64,000 nucleotides of DNA from Toxotes chatareus (taxonomy: Eukaryota; Chordata; Actinopteri; Toxotidae), in assembly GCA_016801885.1 (NCBI GenBank), contig CM028889.1:13021001-13085000 (forward strand), written 5' to 3'. Position 1 is the first letter of the stretch. Each line of letters begins with the position of its first letter. Shown here one piece after another: positions 24,644-37,400 of this stretch. The notes below the pieces were generated by a model that saw nothing but the letters and a program-made list of their open reading frames with translations, had not been told where the DNA came from and ran no database searches. The position numbers and the translations under genes are program-made.

Positions 24644-25379
24644 CTTCCACCGCGGAGTGACGAGTCACCGGTGGCGTGTGTGTCTGGCTGCGCCGAGGAA
24701 GGGCAGCTCCTCAAGTTACTGTTACACTCCCGACAACGTATGAAAGGCACAGCTTCCGGCCATGGCCTTCAAAATAAAAGACACGAACGGACATGCGTCT
24801 ATAAAATTGAATAACTGCGAGCTGCTTCTAAAATGGTAGACTTTGGAGTTTCAATTTCAAACCTGACCATTTTTCTCTTTAGAATTATCAGGGATTAGAT
24901 AACTCTTTGTGTCTTTAGTTTGAGAATCTATCTATACATTTTCTCTGTCAATCAAAATACTAATTTTGTCTGACAAAGTCCAAATTTTAATTTTAATTAC
25001 TTTATTGATCCCTCCTGGGGAAATTACTCTCTGCATTTTATCCACACCAAGAGAACGAAGCACACACACAAGCATGCACATGCACTAGAGATGCTGGGGC
25101 AAGGGGCTGCCTAGTGAGGCGCCCGGGGAGCTGGGGTGGATCAGTGCCTTGCTCAGGGGCACCACAGCCATGGTCGCAGAGGCAGGAGAGGCGCGTCTCC
25201 TTCACCGCCACCATATCCATTTTTTGCGCTTGGAAAAGCAGCAATACACATAACTAGTAAGTTCTTACTAGGAAATGCTTGGTCAGTTAGATTCATACAA
25301 AGAACCAGTAAGAAAAATATGTAAGGATTCCTTCCAAATACCTACAGAGAAGACAAACAATCACAGTTCCTTAATTTTT
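24644..25379. other. Spacer between slc35e1 start and med26 3' end
   Basis: It includes the CpG-rich slc35e1 promoter side (24.64-24.76 kb) with no clear TATA box, a LINE-like fragment, and otherwise AT-rich sequence. Confidence 0.45.
24991..25215 (-). repeat. LINE-like 3' fragment, reverse orientation
   Basis: ACTTTATTGATCCCTCCTGG followed by GGAAATTA, then GTGCCTTGCTCAGGGGCACC, is the reverse complement of a 3' region common to fish non-LTR elements. It is 5'-truncated. ORFs across it are not genes. Confidence 0.6.
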
Positions 25380-26708
25380 TTTATTAACACATATCAACAT
25401 GTCCACTTAAAGGACTAAGTAGCAAATATGTTCTCTTCTGTGTTCAACTGAACACAAAAGGCTAATTCCTGTACATTCACTAAGGCTCTGTCTGTAGGAA
25501 AAACACAGGTTTCCATAAGGCAAACAATATCTAAAGGAATGATATTAAGTACTTTATCCAGCATGTCATTATATATTTCAGTTCTTCTTGACAGTACAAA
25601 GATGCAAGTTAGTAGCATAATCCGCTCTGCCATTTCAATTCATATTTTACAACCTAAATACACAGTAAAGGGAAAAGGCAAGTATAAAATCAAACTGGTT
25701 CACATTACCAAAATGTTTAGAAAGATTTCCTGTGTAAGGTAGGTTGGTGTATCAGCAGGGAGAGTCTGGAATCTCACTGCTGCATCACTGAACCAATTCT
25801 GGATAAAAAAAAAATTATTTAGTGTAGTCTGATCATGTATATAAATCTTAAAATGAATATGTAAATGAAAATAAATACTATACATGACAGCCACATTTCT
25901 TTATCAGCTTGTATTGTTCTAGCTCATTACAAACCTTTCTTTTCTGTACAATCACATCTGGCAGTTTCATGTCACTTTATTTAACAGTATTCAAATACAA
26001 GAAAAAAAAATCTAATTTTTTGAAAATGATTTGTCAGTTAGTCTTTCTGTCACTGAATAAGACAGTCGTGCAATGAGGGAACAGCAGCTCTAAAAGAAGA
26101 AATGAGAAATATTTTTCACAGCAACAACAGTTGTATCTATGGTAATGAGAATAGCTACTTATAGCTCTCCACTATAATAGCATTCATTTCAGCTTTTACT
26201 GCTAAAAAGTCTTGATCAAGATGCAAATGCCAACAAAAACCTAATTGGTAGATGTATCTGTTAAATGTCTGCTCCAATCATGTATCTCACTAGGTCACAG
26301 ATTTAAAAAGAAAACATAAAATGTAACTAATCTTCAAATTAAAAAAATACTGCACTACGGACTAAATGTGATTAGATGCTGGAAATTCTGTCACATTCCA
26401 CAAGGTATGTGGATAGCATAAGACAAATAAAATGTAGCTGTGCTGTTTAATTTGATGTTCCCCTCCCAAACAAAGAATGGCAGGAAACTCAATCTGTACA
26501 GTTACTGAACACAAACAACTAAATGGGCAGATAATGCATAGCCTTTTCCCTTCATGCTGTCCCCAGACAATGCTCAATAACACCAATTACACCTCCAGTG
26601 CTCCACGCCCAAGCAGGCAGCATATTTATTCCATTTTCACCAACGGTGCAACAGCAGCTTACACTTACAGAAGCTCACACCTTCCAATTCAGAAACCTGA
26701 CTTCAGTT
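25380..26708 (-). other. med26: Probable med26 3' UTR
   Basis: Minus-strand AATAAA hexamers (TTTATT on the plus strand) lie at 25380-25385, 25976-25981 and 26625-26630. Any of them could end the transcript. No other gene is seen here. Confidence 0.4.
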
Positions 26709-29700
26709 TCAGTCCAGACAGACATATGGCAATATGTTCAATCTGCTCTCATCTCCATGCGGGTCTAAGGAGATGCACTCTGTCCAGTCGTACCAGTTAC
26801 CCTTTGTGTCATAGCAGCCGTTAACCCCGGACCAGTGTTGTGCGTGTAATCTGCTGAGGTCTTCATTGCTGACCTCTCTGCTAACCCCAGGTAAATCCTT
26901 TGCTGGTTGTTCTGGTGCTAACACATGTGTTTTCTTGGTGTCTTTACTTTGGTGTTCCTCTTTTTTCAAGAACTCTGTCATAAAGAAATGTGCACTGGGA
27001 GTGTGGGTGCCCGACGACGTCAGCACATTGCTTTGCTGGCTAAGGTATGACTGGATGATTTCACTCCTCGACAGCTCTTTCCAATCTGTCTGCTGGAAGG
27101 GACTGGGAGGAACTGGTGGATTCTGCTTCAGCTGTTCTGACCACTGAGGTTCAGGTCTGTGCCCAAGTCTGGCCTCCTCCTCCTGGCAAGACTCCTTATG
27201 GAAGGAGGGTTTGATCTGCCCTGTTACAGGGTCAAATGTCAGTCTCCTATCTTTTAACCTAACTGGTTTAGTGCCATCTTCTACAGTCTGCCCATCTAAA
27301 TTTACCATATAGTCCTTAGGTCTGTATTTCTGTCTTTTACTTTTCCCTGTATTGCTAACAGCACCATCATCTTCCAAACAGACCCTGTCACTGCAGGAGG
27401 AGGTGGCAGAGTTGTGAAGAGATGTATTTGGAGGTCTGTTATGACAGTCCAAATCTGCAGACCACAAACCGTCAGCATGCAAACCCTGAACACGAACATT
27501 TGAAGGCTGAGGAGAGGACCCTAGCCCAGAGGTGTCCACAGAGCCAGGCCTTACAGTGGAGCTAGAAAGACTTGCCCCACCACTTGCTTGTGCTGCAGTT
27601 TGTTTGTCAACAGCTTCCTGCTTTGGAGTTTGAGGACTGTGCAAGGAACAGCGAGGGCTTCTGGGTCCATACTGCCCCCCAGAGGCAGCTTGCTCCTGTC
27701 TGGCTTGGTGCTGCAGAACTGATGCTTTTAGCAAAGAAGTGCTAAGAGGCTTGCTGTATCCTGGGGCACTTGGATGAGGTTTTACAGCATTGACAGGGAT
27801 TTTATTTAGCCTGTCATGGTCCAAAGGCTCAGAAATCTCCCTGTCTAAAGGCTGATGTGCACGAGAATCTGTAAAAATTTCAGAGCTATTACCAATTCCA
27901 TTGGTTGGCAGCTGTTTGGAGTTCTGTATTTTATTGTTAAGAGTCGTTTTGGATATCTTGGCTGGTAAGAGCTGTCTTTCCTTTTGGTCACCCTTACGTT
28001 TTCTGTTGCCCAGTTTTTCCACCGTTGGGGAGTGACAGTTGTTGAAGTCATTTCTGTTCTTCAACTCTTGACCTGTTTTACCTGATGGTGTGGTGGCAGC
28101 TGAAGTGGAGATACAGGGATGAGCACCACCATTGGAAGACCATGATGCACCAGTGTGTCCCTTGGACAACACCTCACCTGTCCCTGGCTCAATTAGCTTC
28201 TGCCAGTTTCGAAGAAGCTTCTTGGCTCTTTTTGCAAGGTCCTCATTCTTGGTTTTCTTCCGGACATCGTTGATGAGCTTGCCAAGACGGGTTTCCTTCA
28301 AGGAAGTAACATAGGTGTTAAACAGTGGCTGAACTTGTGAAAAGCTAAGCTGGATTTAACTGCATTTTACTGAATGTAGCCTACCTCCAGTGCCTCTTTG
28401 GTTATGGGATATTTCTCCAAAAAAGAGATCACCTCCACAACTACCACCATGTTGCATATCTGCTGAAAAGGCACATGTTTATCACAAACCTGAAACATCT
28501 GAGTTTTGTCAGCATTACAACAACAATGTCCAAGTGCAGCTATTTTTATGTAGATTTTACAGTACAGAGTCCCATAGGCAAAATATGCATGTTCTACAGA
28601 AAGAGAAAGAGGGGCTATAATAAGACAGAGGCATAATTTGAATAGACTTTCAAACATGCACCTGTAAGTCAAAAGACGATGTACTCATACTGGTTTCAGG
28701 CTCAATATGACAAAGTGAGACTGTATGCAAATGTAACAATCTTAGACCACAAGGCCAAGTCAGATCTGTAAGCATCTGCAAGAAGAAAAGCACTGTCCAT
28801 CTTTTTCTATTCGCTTTAACCTGAGCCTGTAACCAGTTCTGCTACAAATATAGTCTATTAACATGGTGATAAATATCGTGAAATTATAGAAATTTGTCCA
28901 CTATCAGAGATTTTACCATAACACTCATACTATGGTAGCAACCACTCCTGCAACTCTGGTTGCAATAGACCGTTGTAGCATTGCAGGCAATGTTGCACAT
29001 CAAAAGAGGAAATGCTCTAAGACAGCACTGGACTTCTTTTTTTTTCTGTTAAAGATTTTTCCATCAAAGTACTAACATAGCTTGATTTGTCAGACATTAT
29101 TTTCAGCCATTCTTGTGTGAGTAGTTCGTCTGTTCAGTAGCTTTTAATATGCATTTTAGACACACTACCTCTAACTTCAGTCAATTATGGTGGTGAGATT
29201 GCCATGGTATTATTACAGTACAACATAAATTGACAGCATCCTGCAAAAGTGTGTTATTTTAATGTCATAGTGTTAAACCTTTACAGGATTTTATCCAGTT
29301 TGATTGTACTATGGATCTTTCCAGTGAATAAAACCTTGAGCTTTCTCAAACTCCCATTGCTCAACATCATCTGTCACTAAATGATGCCTACCTGCACATT
29401 TACACTTCCTACCTGGTTGCTTAGTTTTAGTTATAGCTCTGAAGCATAGTGAATTTCTGTGCACACAAATAAGCCAACTTGTCTACAACAACATTAGCCA
29501 ACAGCAGGGTGTTAGCCAGGCTCCTGAAATGCCTGGTATTAGTTTCGCTAACAAGAGATGTTAGCCAGCTAATTAGCAAGCAAATAATAACTCGACATAC
29601 ACCGACTGACTGCACTTCACCACCCATTGGCAGCGACCTCAAGTCGGATTATTGTCCGCCTCTCTTCACCCACTTAATTCCTTGGAAACCAGCGGACATA

Positions 29701-29777
29701 CTCACATTGCTCTGGCCGTCGATGGCCTGTAGCAGCCGGTCTCTCATCACCTGCGGAGTGGCTGTAGCCGCTGTCAT
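26709..29777 (-). CDS. med26: Mediator complex subunit 26
   Basis: This is a nuclear Mediator subunit that links RNA polymerase II initiation to elongation factors. Three coding exons on the minus strand are 29777-29706, 28459-28385 and 28295-26709, giving 577 aa (human 600). The N-terminal TFIIS-like LW domain spans about residues 8-90 across all three exons (RDRLLQAIDGQSN, EVISFLEKYPITKEALE, ETRLGKLINDVRKKTKNEDL, KLLRNWQKLIEPG). A long low-complexity middle follows, with KIPVNAVKPH conserved. The C-terminal Mediator-binding part has KDYMVNLDGQTVEDG, DWKELSRSEIIQSYL, and an end in WYDWTECISLDPHGDESRL then NILPYVCLD. Exon 2 has a tandem CAGCAG acceptor; I chose the second AG, matching the human QSN-I junction, and the first would add one Gln. 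Confidence 0.97.
29500..29580. promoter_or_regulatory. TTAGC/GCTAA word cluster in med26 intron 1
   Basis: ATTAGCCAAC, GTTAGCCAGG, CGCTAACAAG, GTTAGCCAGC and AATTAGCAAG fall within 80 bp, about 130-210 bp downstream of med26 exon 1. The arrangement resembles those in slc35e1 and smim7. Function is inferred only from position. Confidence 0.3.
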
Positions 29778-30307
29778 CGCCTGGCGGTGTCGCGGGTCGG
29801 TCAGGACGGACTGAAGACAGCAGGATCCCCCGAAGAGGCGAGGCGGAGGTGGGAAACCTGCCGACACTCAAAGGCCCGACGGAAGACCTTCTGTGGGAGT
29901 GGGCATCATGTTTTATGATGCTTTATGCTTTGTTGTCGTTCGCCGCCGGCACGTACTCAATGTTTCGGACAACGACAACAGAAAATCCTCTCCAGGAATC
30001 GGCTACCCCCCCTCGGATGGCAGCCTCCTCCTCCTCGGCCTTCTCATCGGGCTTTTTGTGAAGAGCCGGCGAAGAGGACGACGGGAGAATTTTACGTAAC
30101 CGGCGTCAACCTGCGTCAACCCGCGTCAATGTTATTGTTCGCAGCCTCTATGTTCGCAGCATAGAGCTGTTTTTACACAATATATGGTTGGACGCACAGA
30201 CTGTACATAAAAAAAATGGAGCCATAGATTTGACCATGGTGTGATCTCTTCTTATAACGGTGGTTTATTTTATCATATAATTATACATTTTACATTTTTG
30301 TTTTAAA

Positions 30308-30480
30308 TTTGTTATCTGAATCAGCTTTATTCGCCAAATATGTCTGAGCATTCAAGGAATATGACTCCGGTTTCTCCAGTTTGCAGTACAAGTAACAGTG
30401 TTGAAGGATGTACACATGCACATACAGCAAAAACAAAGACAGCAAAGTGGAACAAAGATAAATAAACATAAGCATGTGAA
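30308..30480 (-). repeat. LINE-like 3' tail, reverse orientation
   Basis: GAATCAGCTTTATTCGCCAA followed by AGGAATATGACTCCGGTTTC matches, in reverse, the 3' part of a common fish non-LTR retrotransposon. It is non-coding and truncated. Confidence 0.55.
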
Positions 30481-30503
30481 TATTATGTACAACCCAGCCG
30501 GTA

Positions 30504-30546
30504 AAATAAATAAATTAATTGATTAATAAATAAATAAATAAATAAA
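30504..30546. repeat. AAAT microsatellite
   Basis: An interrupted (AAAT)n/(TAAA)n run directly follows the LINE-like tail. Confidence 0.8.
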
Positions 30547-30644
30547 ATGAGACATGTATGATGAACAACCCACTTAGTAAAAAAAAAAAAAAAAAAAAGA
30601 CACATTTTAAAGCAAAAATATCAAACACTGGATGCCTGCAGGTC

Positions 30645-30860
30645 CTAAAATGTGAGAATTTGCTGTTGTTCTTGATCTTTCACTATAGTAAATTTTGGGT
30701 TTTGCACTGTTGCTAGGGCAAAGTAAGACATTTTATGGCATCAGCTCCTGCTCTAAAATGTTACGATCGCCCTTTTTACACCGTCTTAAGTGTTATGTTT
30801 AATTGACTAAATGATTACTCAAAAATAATAAGAATATTAATCAAAAATAATTGTTAGGCT
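30645..30860. repeat. Degraded copy of the GCTGCAACAATTA-type repeat
   Basis: GTGAGAATTTGCTG, TTTTGGGTTTTGCACTGTTG, GTAAGACATTTTATGGCATC and AATAATTGTTAG follow the same order as the copy at 20.30-20.62 kb, with an insertion or divergence in the middle. Confidence 0.45.
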
Positions 30861-32908
30861 ATAGAGAATACATCTAGAGATAAACACATCAGCTTATTTT
30901 ATGTGCGTAAAACACTGAGCATAGCAGCACAGTATAAACTGCATAGTTCTTACTGCAGTATGAATAGAAGTGTACATGTACATTTCTATGTACACTTTTA
31001 GAGTTAGTCTTGACAGACAGAGCTAAAGAAACGTTCAGTAAAAAAATAAATAAATAAAAATAAAAATTTAATTAAATTAAGACCAAAAAAGGACTAACAG
31101 AGGTATGTACTAGACTTCTGGAATTTATCTATATAGTTTAGGGATAAAAGAAAGTGGCATAATTCTTTATGAAAGGTAAGAACAGCATCCAGATATGTTC
31201 ACTGACTGTGGAAAGACATTCACAGTTAAAAATAAAATGCAAATGATATTTTTTAGATGATGTTAGGCTCATATTGTTGGGAAATGACATGTTTCCTTAT
31301 TAATTAAATTCTTACCTTGGCAAAAGTTCGCATTTATGAATGTAAATGTACATATATAATTTAAACTGTTCCACACATTTTTGCTATATTTTTTTTTCTC
31401 TGTTCCCCTTCAATTATGTATTCATCCTTTGTCTTTGAGTCCTTTTTTTTTTTTTTTTTTTTTTACATTACATTGCTCTCCCCTTACATTATCACTTGGT
31501 GGCACTGTTGCCTTGTTACAATAAAGCAAAACAGGCTGAGGCAAGGCAAAGCTAGGAAAGTTCATTTAAAGAGCACCTTTCAACAACAAGGAAATTCATA
31601 GTTTCATACATATGACATTTCACATTAGGAGGCTTTAGGTGGAAGGAGTCAATTTAGCACAAAGGTCAGTGGTGTCCATTTTCTCAGACAGTGCTGACTT
31701 GCAACTTTTAATTACCTGCAACAGAAACACCACAAAAGTTATTAATTTCAAACCCTCTGCATAATCATTCAAAGAGTTGAACTGTATGTGCATGTGACAA
31801 GAGCTGTACAACTCATCTCCTAACCCCTGGCACATTTGTTCTTAACTGGTCGAGCCTCAGGGTTCAAATTTTCCCTCAGACATCAGCTCACTGTCCAGAT
31901 ATAGAAACTCAACACCCATGCAGTTTAGTTCCATCCTTACAGTACATTCCACTTGCCAGTGGATTCAAACCCTGGACTGTTTTTGCTATGAAGAAACAAC
32001 AACCACTGCACTGTGAATTTTACTTCACCCCAAACTACACTAAAATAACAAACATGTAACTGGGAAATGAAGGAATAAGAAGCACCACATTAAGACAGTG
32101 CAAAATGAACCGTAATAGCAGTTACAGCTCATTCGTGTTTATTCAGGCTACAAAAATATTCACAGACATGTAAATAGGCCTGATAAAAAAAGAACAGGAC
32201 AATATCACAGCTTCAGTGCTGTAAATGTCAAAGAGAAGCAAAGTTGTTTTGAAGCAAAACATAGTGAGTTTTATGTGTGTACAGTATGTGTTCAATTTAA
32301 GTATAACCAAGTTTATATAGATTTATACAGATATATTCTGTGAAATACTTGTGTTTGGCTATTTTGTAGTGACAGCTTCTGAAAGAATATATACACACAC
32401 TTTTTCTGTGCATTGTTCAGCTTATCAGTGCACAGTAAACACTCATTACAGCAGAAAGTTAACAGAAGTAACATGAATATAAGACCAAGGGATATATTAT
32501 ACATATTCAAGGCAATACTACGAGTATATGCTACACCTGATGGGAAACTATGCTGCTAAGCGTGCAGGTTTTAATTTCTAGTTTTAGAGCTCATGAAACC
32601 TCCAGGCAGAGAAATCATATGTACTGAAAAAGTTAGAGGAAAAGTCAAAATTCTTACCTGTCACTGATTTTCAGATTGAGTACAGGAGGATAAAGTGATG
32701 TGTGAAAATCAATTTAATTCCACTACCACAATTTTCATTTGGTGTTGTGTTTTCATGACATGCAAAAAAACTATTTGCTCCTGCAACAGCCCAGCTATAC
32801 CTTGTTCTGACCACTGAGGAATCACTGACCTCATGGTCGCTGAAGCTCCTGTTGATTTAGCTTGCTCAAGACCAGACTCAAAATGTGTTCCATGATCTGG
32901 GTTACTTT

Positions 32909-32965
32909 CCTGTAGTATCAGGACAACAGGGAAGTCCAGAGATTATGATGTCCTGATACTACAGG
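32909..32965. repeat. Perfect 17-bp inverted repeat with 23-nt loop
   Basis: CCTGTAGTATCAGGACA at 32909-32925 is the exact reverse complement of 32949-32965. ACAGG or ACAACAGG follows each arm on the right. It could form a hairpin. I know no element with these arms. Confidence 0.7.
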
Positions 32966-33244
32966 ACAACAGGTACTCAAAAATGATTATTCGTACATGC
33001 AAAGTCATATGAGAGATTGTTACAGATGAAAGCACAAATACCTTTAAATTTGTGGCTGTCACAGAAACACAATATGTGACTCATCTTTATCAGTGGGCAC
33101 AGCAGAAAAAGAAACAGGTGCCTTCAGAAATGTTTTTCCCGTTGTTGCTTCACTTGGATGTCTGACCTTCATCGTGATCTATGTGCAGAGGCTTTGACCA
33201 CAGAAGGGCAGGAATTTCTCTTAAATCTTTATTAAGGTGTATGT

Positions 33245-33600
33245 CTTCGATATTGAGACATCTTTACTTACACGTGTGCTGTGGAAGCGTGGAAACGTGC
33301 GTGTGGCAACCCACCCTGACGTCTCTCATATTTGAACTTGTGAACTGCCGAGTAGAAGCCACTAATCTTATAGTTTGGTCGTCGCCATCTTGTTGCTTCG
33401 GAACCAGCGCCCAGTGTCTCAGGACTGTTTGGTTTTGTTTGAGCTCTCCTCAGCTTAAGGTACTGCAACCGACTTTTGACTGCATTTTATACTTTTTTAA
33501 ACTGCTTTTTCCCCCTCGTAGCATCACCGCCAACTGCCGTTACTGTCGGGTGAGACTAGAGAAGATCCGCTATTCTGGGTACATAACGGTTCATAGGTAA
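33245..33600 (+). promoter_or_regulatory. CpG-richer stretch, candidate promoter/5' UTR of the NLR gene
   Basis: CpGs are concentrated here relative to flanking AT-rich DNA, about 0.9-1.2 kb before the first coding ATG of the NLR gene. CTTAAGGTACTG near 33460 could be a donor of a non-coding exon. The 139-codon ORF across it has no recognisable family and I do not call it a gene. Confidence 0.25.
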
Positions 33601-34458
33601 ATTCGACAGCTGTTCATTCAACCGTCCAATAACGCAACGGTTAATAACAACGTACCATCATACTGTAACTAGATTTCAGCGTATGTTTCATTAGCGCATT
33701 ATATCTTATTTTAACCTGTGCATGTTTTTTTTTTCCACCAAGAGTGCAACTTTACTTTCCTCAGGGGAAAAAGCCACAGTGCAGAGCGTTTAAGTCCGTT
33801 ATCTCTAACTTTTTATTAATCTCTGATTTACAGTTTTTCTTTCTTTTCACGCAACCATCACACAGAAATGGGTCGCAGCATTTCAGAAATGAGCTCAATA
33901 TATGTTTTTCAAAAAATGAAAAAGCATAAAAAAAGTTTCAGGTGGGATAATACACCACCTAGGGGTTTTTTTTTATTAGAGTTACAGTTACAGTTATTTT
34001 CCTGTAATATTTTCTTGAAAATCTATCTCATGTGATTGTCATTCTATATAGCCACTAATCTAAATTTGACCATCAGGCCAATCAGGCTCATAGTTCTTGG
34101 AAAGCATGTGCACTTAAGTTCTTTTCACACGAGTGAGGAAAAACCGACTGAGAGCAAGTTCACATACACAAGATCAGCGCCACTGGTATGTACATGGCCA
34201 TAATGCGCTGTGCAGAGGGCAACAAGTGCCAGAGGGGGGCACCAACAGCATTCTGTTCATAAATCATAATAACCATAATGATGAAATATTTAAATTTAAG
34301 ATGAAGTATGAATATAATAGGCATCATTAGACTATTATGGGCAATATGATAAATTACATACAATTGCTCCAAATAACAAAATGAATTATTGCTCTATCCC
34401 CCTCCTTCTCCCTGAAGCATGACAGTAATACTCTGTCACTATGACAATTTAGGAAAAT

Positions 34459-37400
34459 ATGGACCCCAAAGGCAAAGGTGTCAGCTCTGCCGTTAATCAG
34501 TATGAGGAAACCACTCTGCGTGGGAAACCAGACAGCCTCACCGACCCTCAGAGGTGAGATGGGGATTTCTGAACTCTCCATGTCAGAGCTCAGCACTCAG
34601 AGCACACAGCCATTATCATTATTCATAGTTAAAAGTCTGTGTGTGTTGTGTTGAAGCCCTCAGCAGCAGCAGCATGGAGAAGATTCTTCCAAACCTGGAC
34701 CCAGCTGTGTGTCCATGAAGAGTGATGTTTCAAAGGACATTATTATTAATTTTCATAAGTAAGTTGCTACCAGTATCAAAACATTAACACCCAACAGCAG
34801 ACACCGAAATCTGCTACTGAATGGTGTGACACACCTAATGTGATCGTACTCTCTGGTCCCAAAAGTCCTCAAGTTGGCTTGAAATTGTTCAGTGGTGCAA
34901 ATTTGCATGTTCAAGTTAAACAAAGTCAAACTATGTGGAAAGTATTTGTTGCTATTAGCCCCAGTTTGTGCCTCTCAGGCATTAGCATTACATTCATCTC
35001 ACAGTGGTAAGAATATTCAATTCTCTAAAAGATTAAAAGAAAACCCAGAGGACTTATAAACAAAACTCACAGCTATTCTGAAGGTATTCACAGTAGGTCC
35101 GTCGTTTTGGGTTCACAGTCAAAGATTTTACCACCTTTCTCTCACAAATGTGAACTTTCATCTCAAATTGCCCAAAATTGCACAGTGCAAAGAGGCCGTG
35201 AGGCAGGTAGCTTTCATCAGTTTTTGTGAGCATGTAAACTTTAACGCATATGTGAGCAAATTGTATGTTCCTTCACAGAACTGAAGAGATTTCAGAGGCT
35301 GACAGCATTCAGTCTTCCCAGGAGCTTCCAGAAAATCTGGACTCAGTATTTTCGGTCTGTACATGTACAACAAAACTGAAAGCAAACAAACCAACAAACA
35401 ACTAAACCTCTGTCTATATTTAAACGGATAATTAAACAATTTGTAGCATGCAGATTTTTGGAGTGGATTATCGATTTCAAAAATCAGATAAATATGTTTT
35501 ATGACTGTTGTATTATTGTATAATACTATATCTTATTTTGTACCAGCGGATCGAGGAGAACATAGTCACTTTTGTGAGGAATGAACTGAAGAAGCACCAG
35601 AAGTTCCTGACTTCAGAGCCGCAAAGCTTTGAGATGCAGAGGGAGGAAGACGAAGAGGTCTATGGTTGCAGCAGGGAGGCATTTCTGACGATCTTGGTGC
35701 AATTCCTGAAGATTATGAAGAAGGAAGGGCTGGCCAACTGTCTGGAGAGCAGTAAGGATTTAACATGATATAAAAGTGCGACAAAGCCCCCCTGTGCCAC
35801 TTAGATGAACAGTTAGTTGGCAAGATTGTTTGCTCATTTGCTAAGGGGACAATAAGTTCACACAGTATTCAGAAGACATATCTGCACCATTTACTCCTGT
35901 CTCATAACTGTGTGTAAACCTTTCCTCTTTTGTGAAGCAGTATATTTCCAAAGAAGAGGTTGAATTTTAAAAAAGCAAACTTAACTTGCTAATTGTTCAT
36001 TAACAAGCCATGTTTGCTTCCTTCATTTTTCACTTTCCATGTTTCCATCACCTTAAAGTTCAGGATTGTTAGAATTGTTTGCGTATAGTGCAGATATGTG
36101 TGTTTAAGTTTACAAAAGTTGACGCAGATTTGGCGCAGATTTTTCTTGTCACCATGAAAGAATTCATTTGTTGTGACAGTTCAGTAGAAATGGTTCACTG
36201 TTACTGGCGGACCTTTAGGAAAAAGAAATAATGATAGCTGCTTTTTAATTCACTCATTGATCTTTTTGGTTGTGTGTTTATTCAGGAAGCCTCGCCGCAG
36301 CTTGCCAGCGTGAACTCAAATCTAGTCTGAAGAAAAAGTTCCAGTGTTTGTTTGAGGGGCCTGCTAAAACTGAAACTCCTCTGAATCAGATCTACACAGA
36401 GCTCTACATCACGGAGGGAGGGGGCGGAGAGGTCAGACAGATTGAAACATCATCTAGGTCAACAATCAAAACAGAAACCGAGCTCAGGTGTGAAGACATC
36501 TTTAAACGCTCATCTGGGAGGGATAAACCAGTCAAAACGGTGATGACAAAGGGAGTGGCTGGCATTGGCAAAACAGTTATAACACAGAAATTCACTCTGG
36601 ATTGGGCTGAGGACAAAGCCAATCGGGACATACATTTTGTATTCCCCTTCACTTTCAGAGAGCTGAATGTGCTGGGAAACAAAAAGTACAGCTTGGTGAA
36701 ACTTCTTCATGACCACTTTAATGAAACCAAAGAAGCAGGAATCTGCAGGTTTGAACATTTCAAGGTTGTGTTCATCTTTGATGGCCTGGACGAGTGTCGA
36801 CTTCCCCTCGACTTCGAAAACAATGAGATGCTCACTGATCCTACAGAGTTGACCTCAGTGGATGTGCTGCTGACAAACCTCATCAGAGGGAATCTGTTCC
36901 CCTCTGCTCACATTTGGATAACTACAAGACCTGCAGCAGCCGGTCAGATCCCATCTGAGTGGATTGACATGGTGACAGAGGTGAAAGGCTTCACCGAATC
37001 ACAGAGAGAGGAGTACTTCAGGAAAAGATTCCCAAATCAGGAGCAGGCTGGCAGAATTGTCTCCCACATCAAAACATCACAAAGCCTCAGCATCATGTGC
37101 CACATCCCAGTCTTCTGCTGGATCACGGCAGCCGTCCTGGAGGGTGCGTTGAAAACCGGACAGGGAGTGGTGCTGCCCAAGACCCTGACTGAGATGTACA
37201 TCCACCTCCTGGTGGTTCAGTGCAAAATGAAGAACATCAAGTATCATGGAGGAGCTGAGACGGATACACCCTGGAATCCAGACACCAAAAAGATGATTCT
37301 GTCTCTTGGAAAACTTGCCTTTGAGCAGCTGCAAAAAGGCAAAGTGATCTTCTACGAATCAGATCTGACAGAGAGTTGCATCGATGTCAGAGCAGCCTCT

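Larger units (their letters stand above)
29778..33240. other. Intergenic DNA upstream of med26
   Basis: 29.78-30.1 kb is GC- and CpG-rich, consistent with the med26 promoter. Beyond it lie repeats, an A run near 30580-30598, a long T run near 31441-31464 and an exact 17-bp inverted repeat at 32.9 kb. I find no supported exon. Confidence 0.45.

Noticed and set aside
29849..30099. Overlapping plus-strand ORFs in the med26 promoter, considered as a divergent small membrane protein gene
   Set aside because: They begin with GTG rather than ATG, overlap each other in two frames, and match nothing I know; CpG-rich promoter DNA gives such open frames by chance.
33181..33600. Plus-strand ORF of 139 codons
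   Set aside because: No recognisable domain, odd composition, and it overlaps a CpG-richer stretch better explained as a promoter or 5' UTR of the NLR gene.
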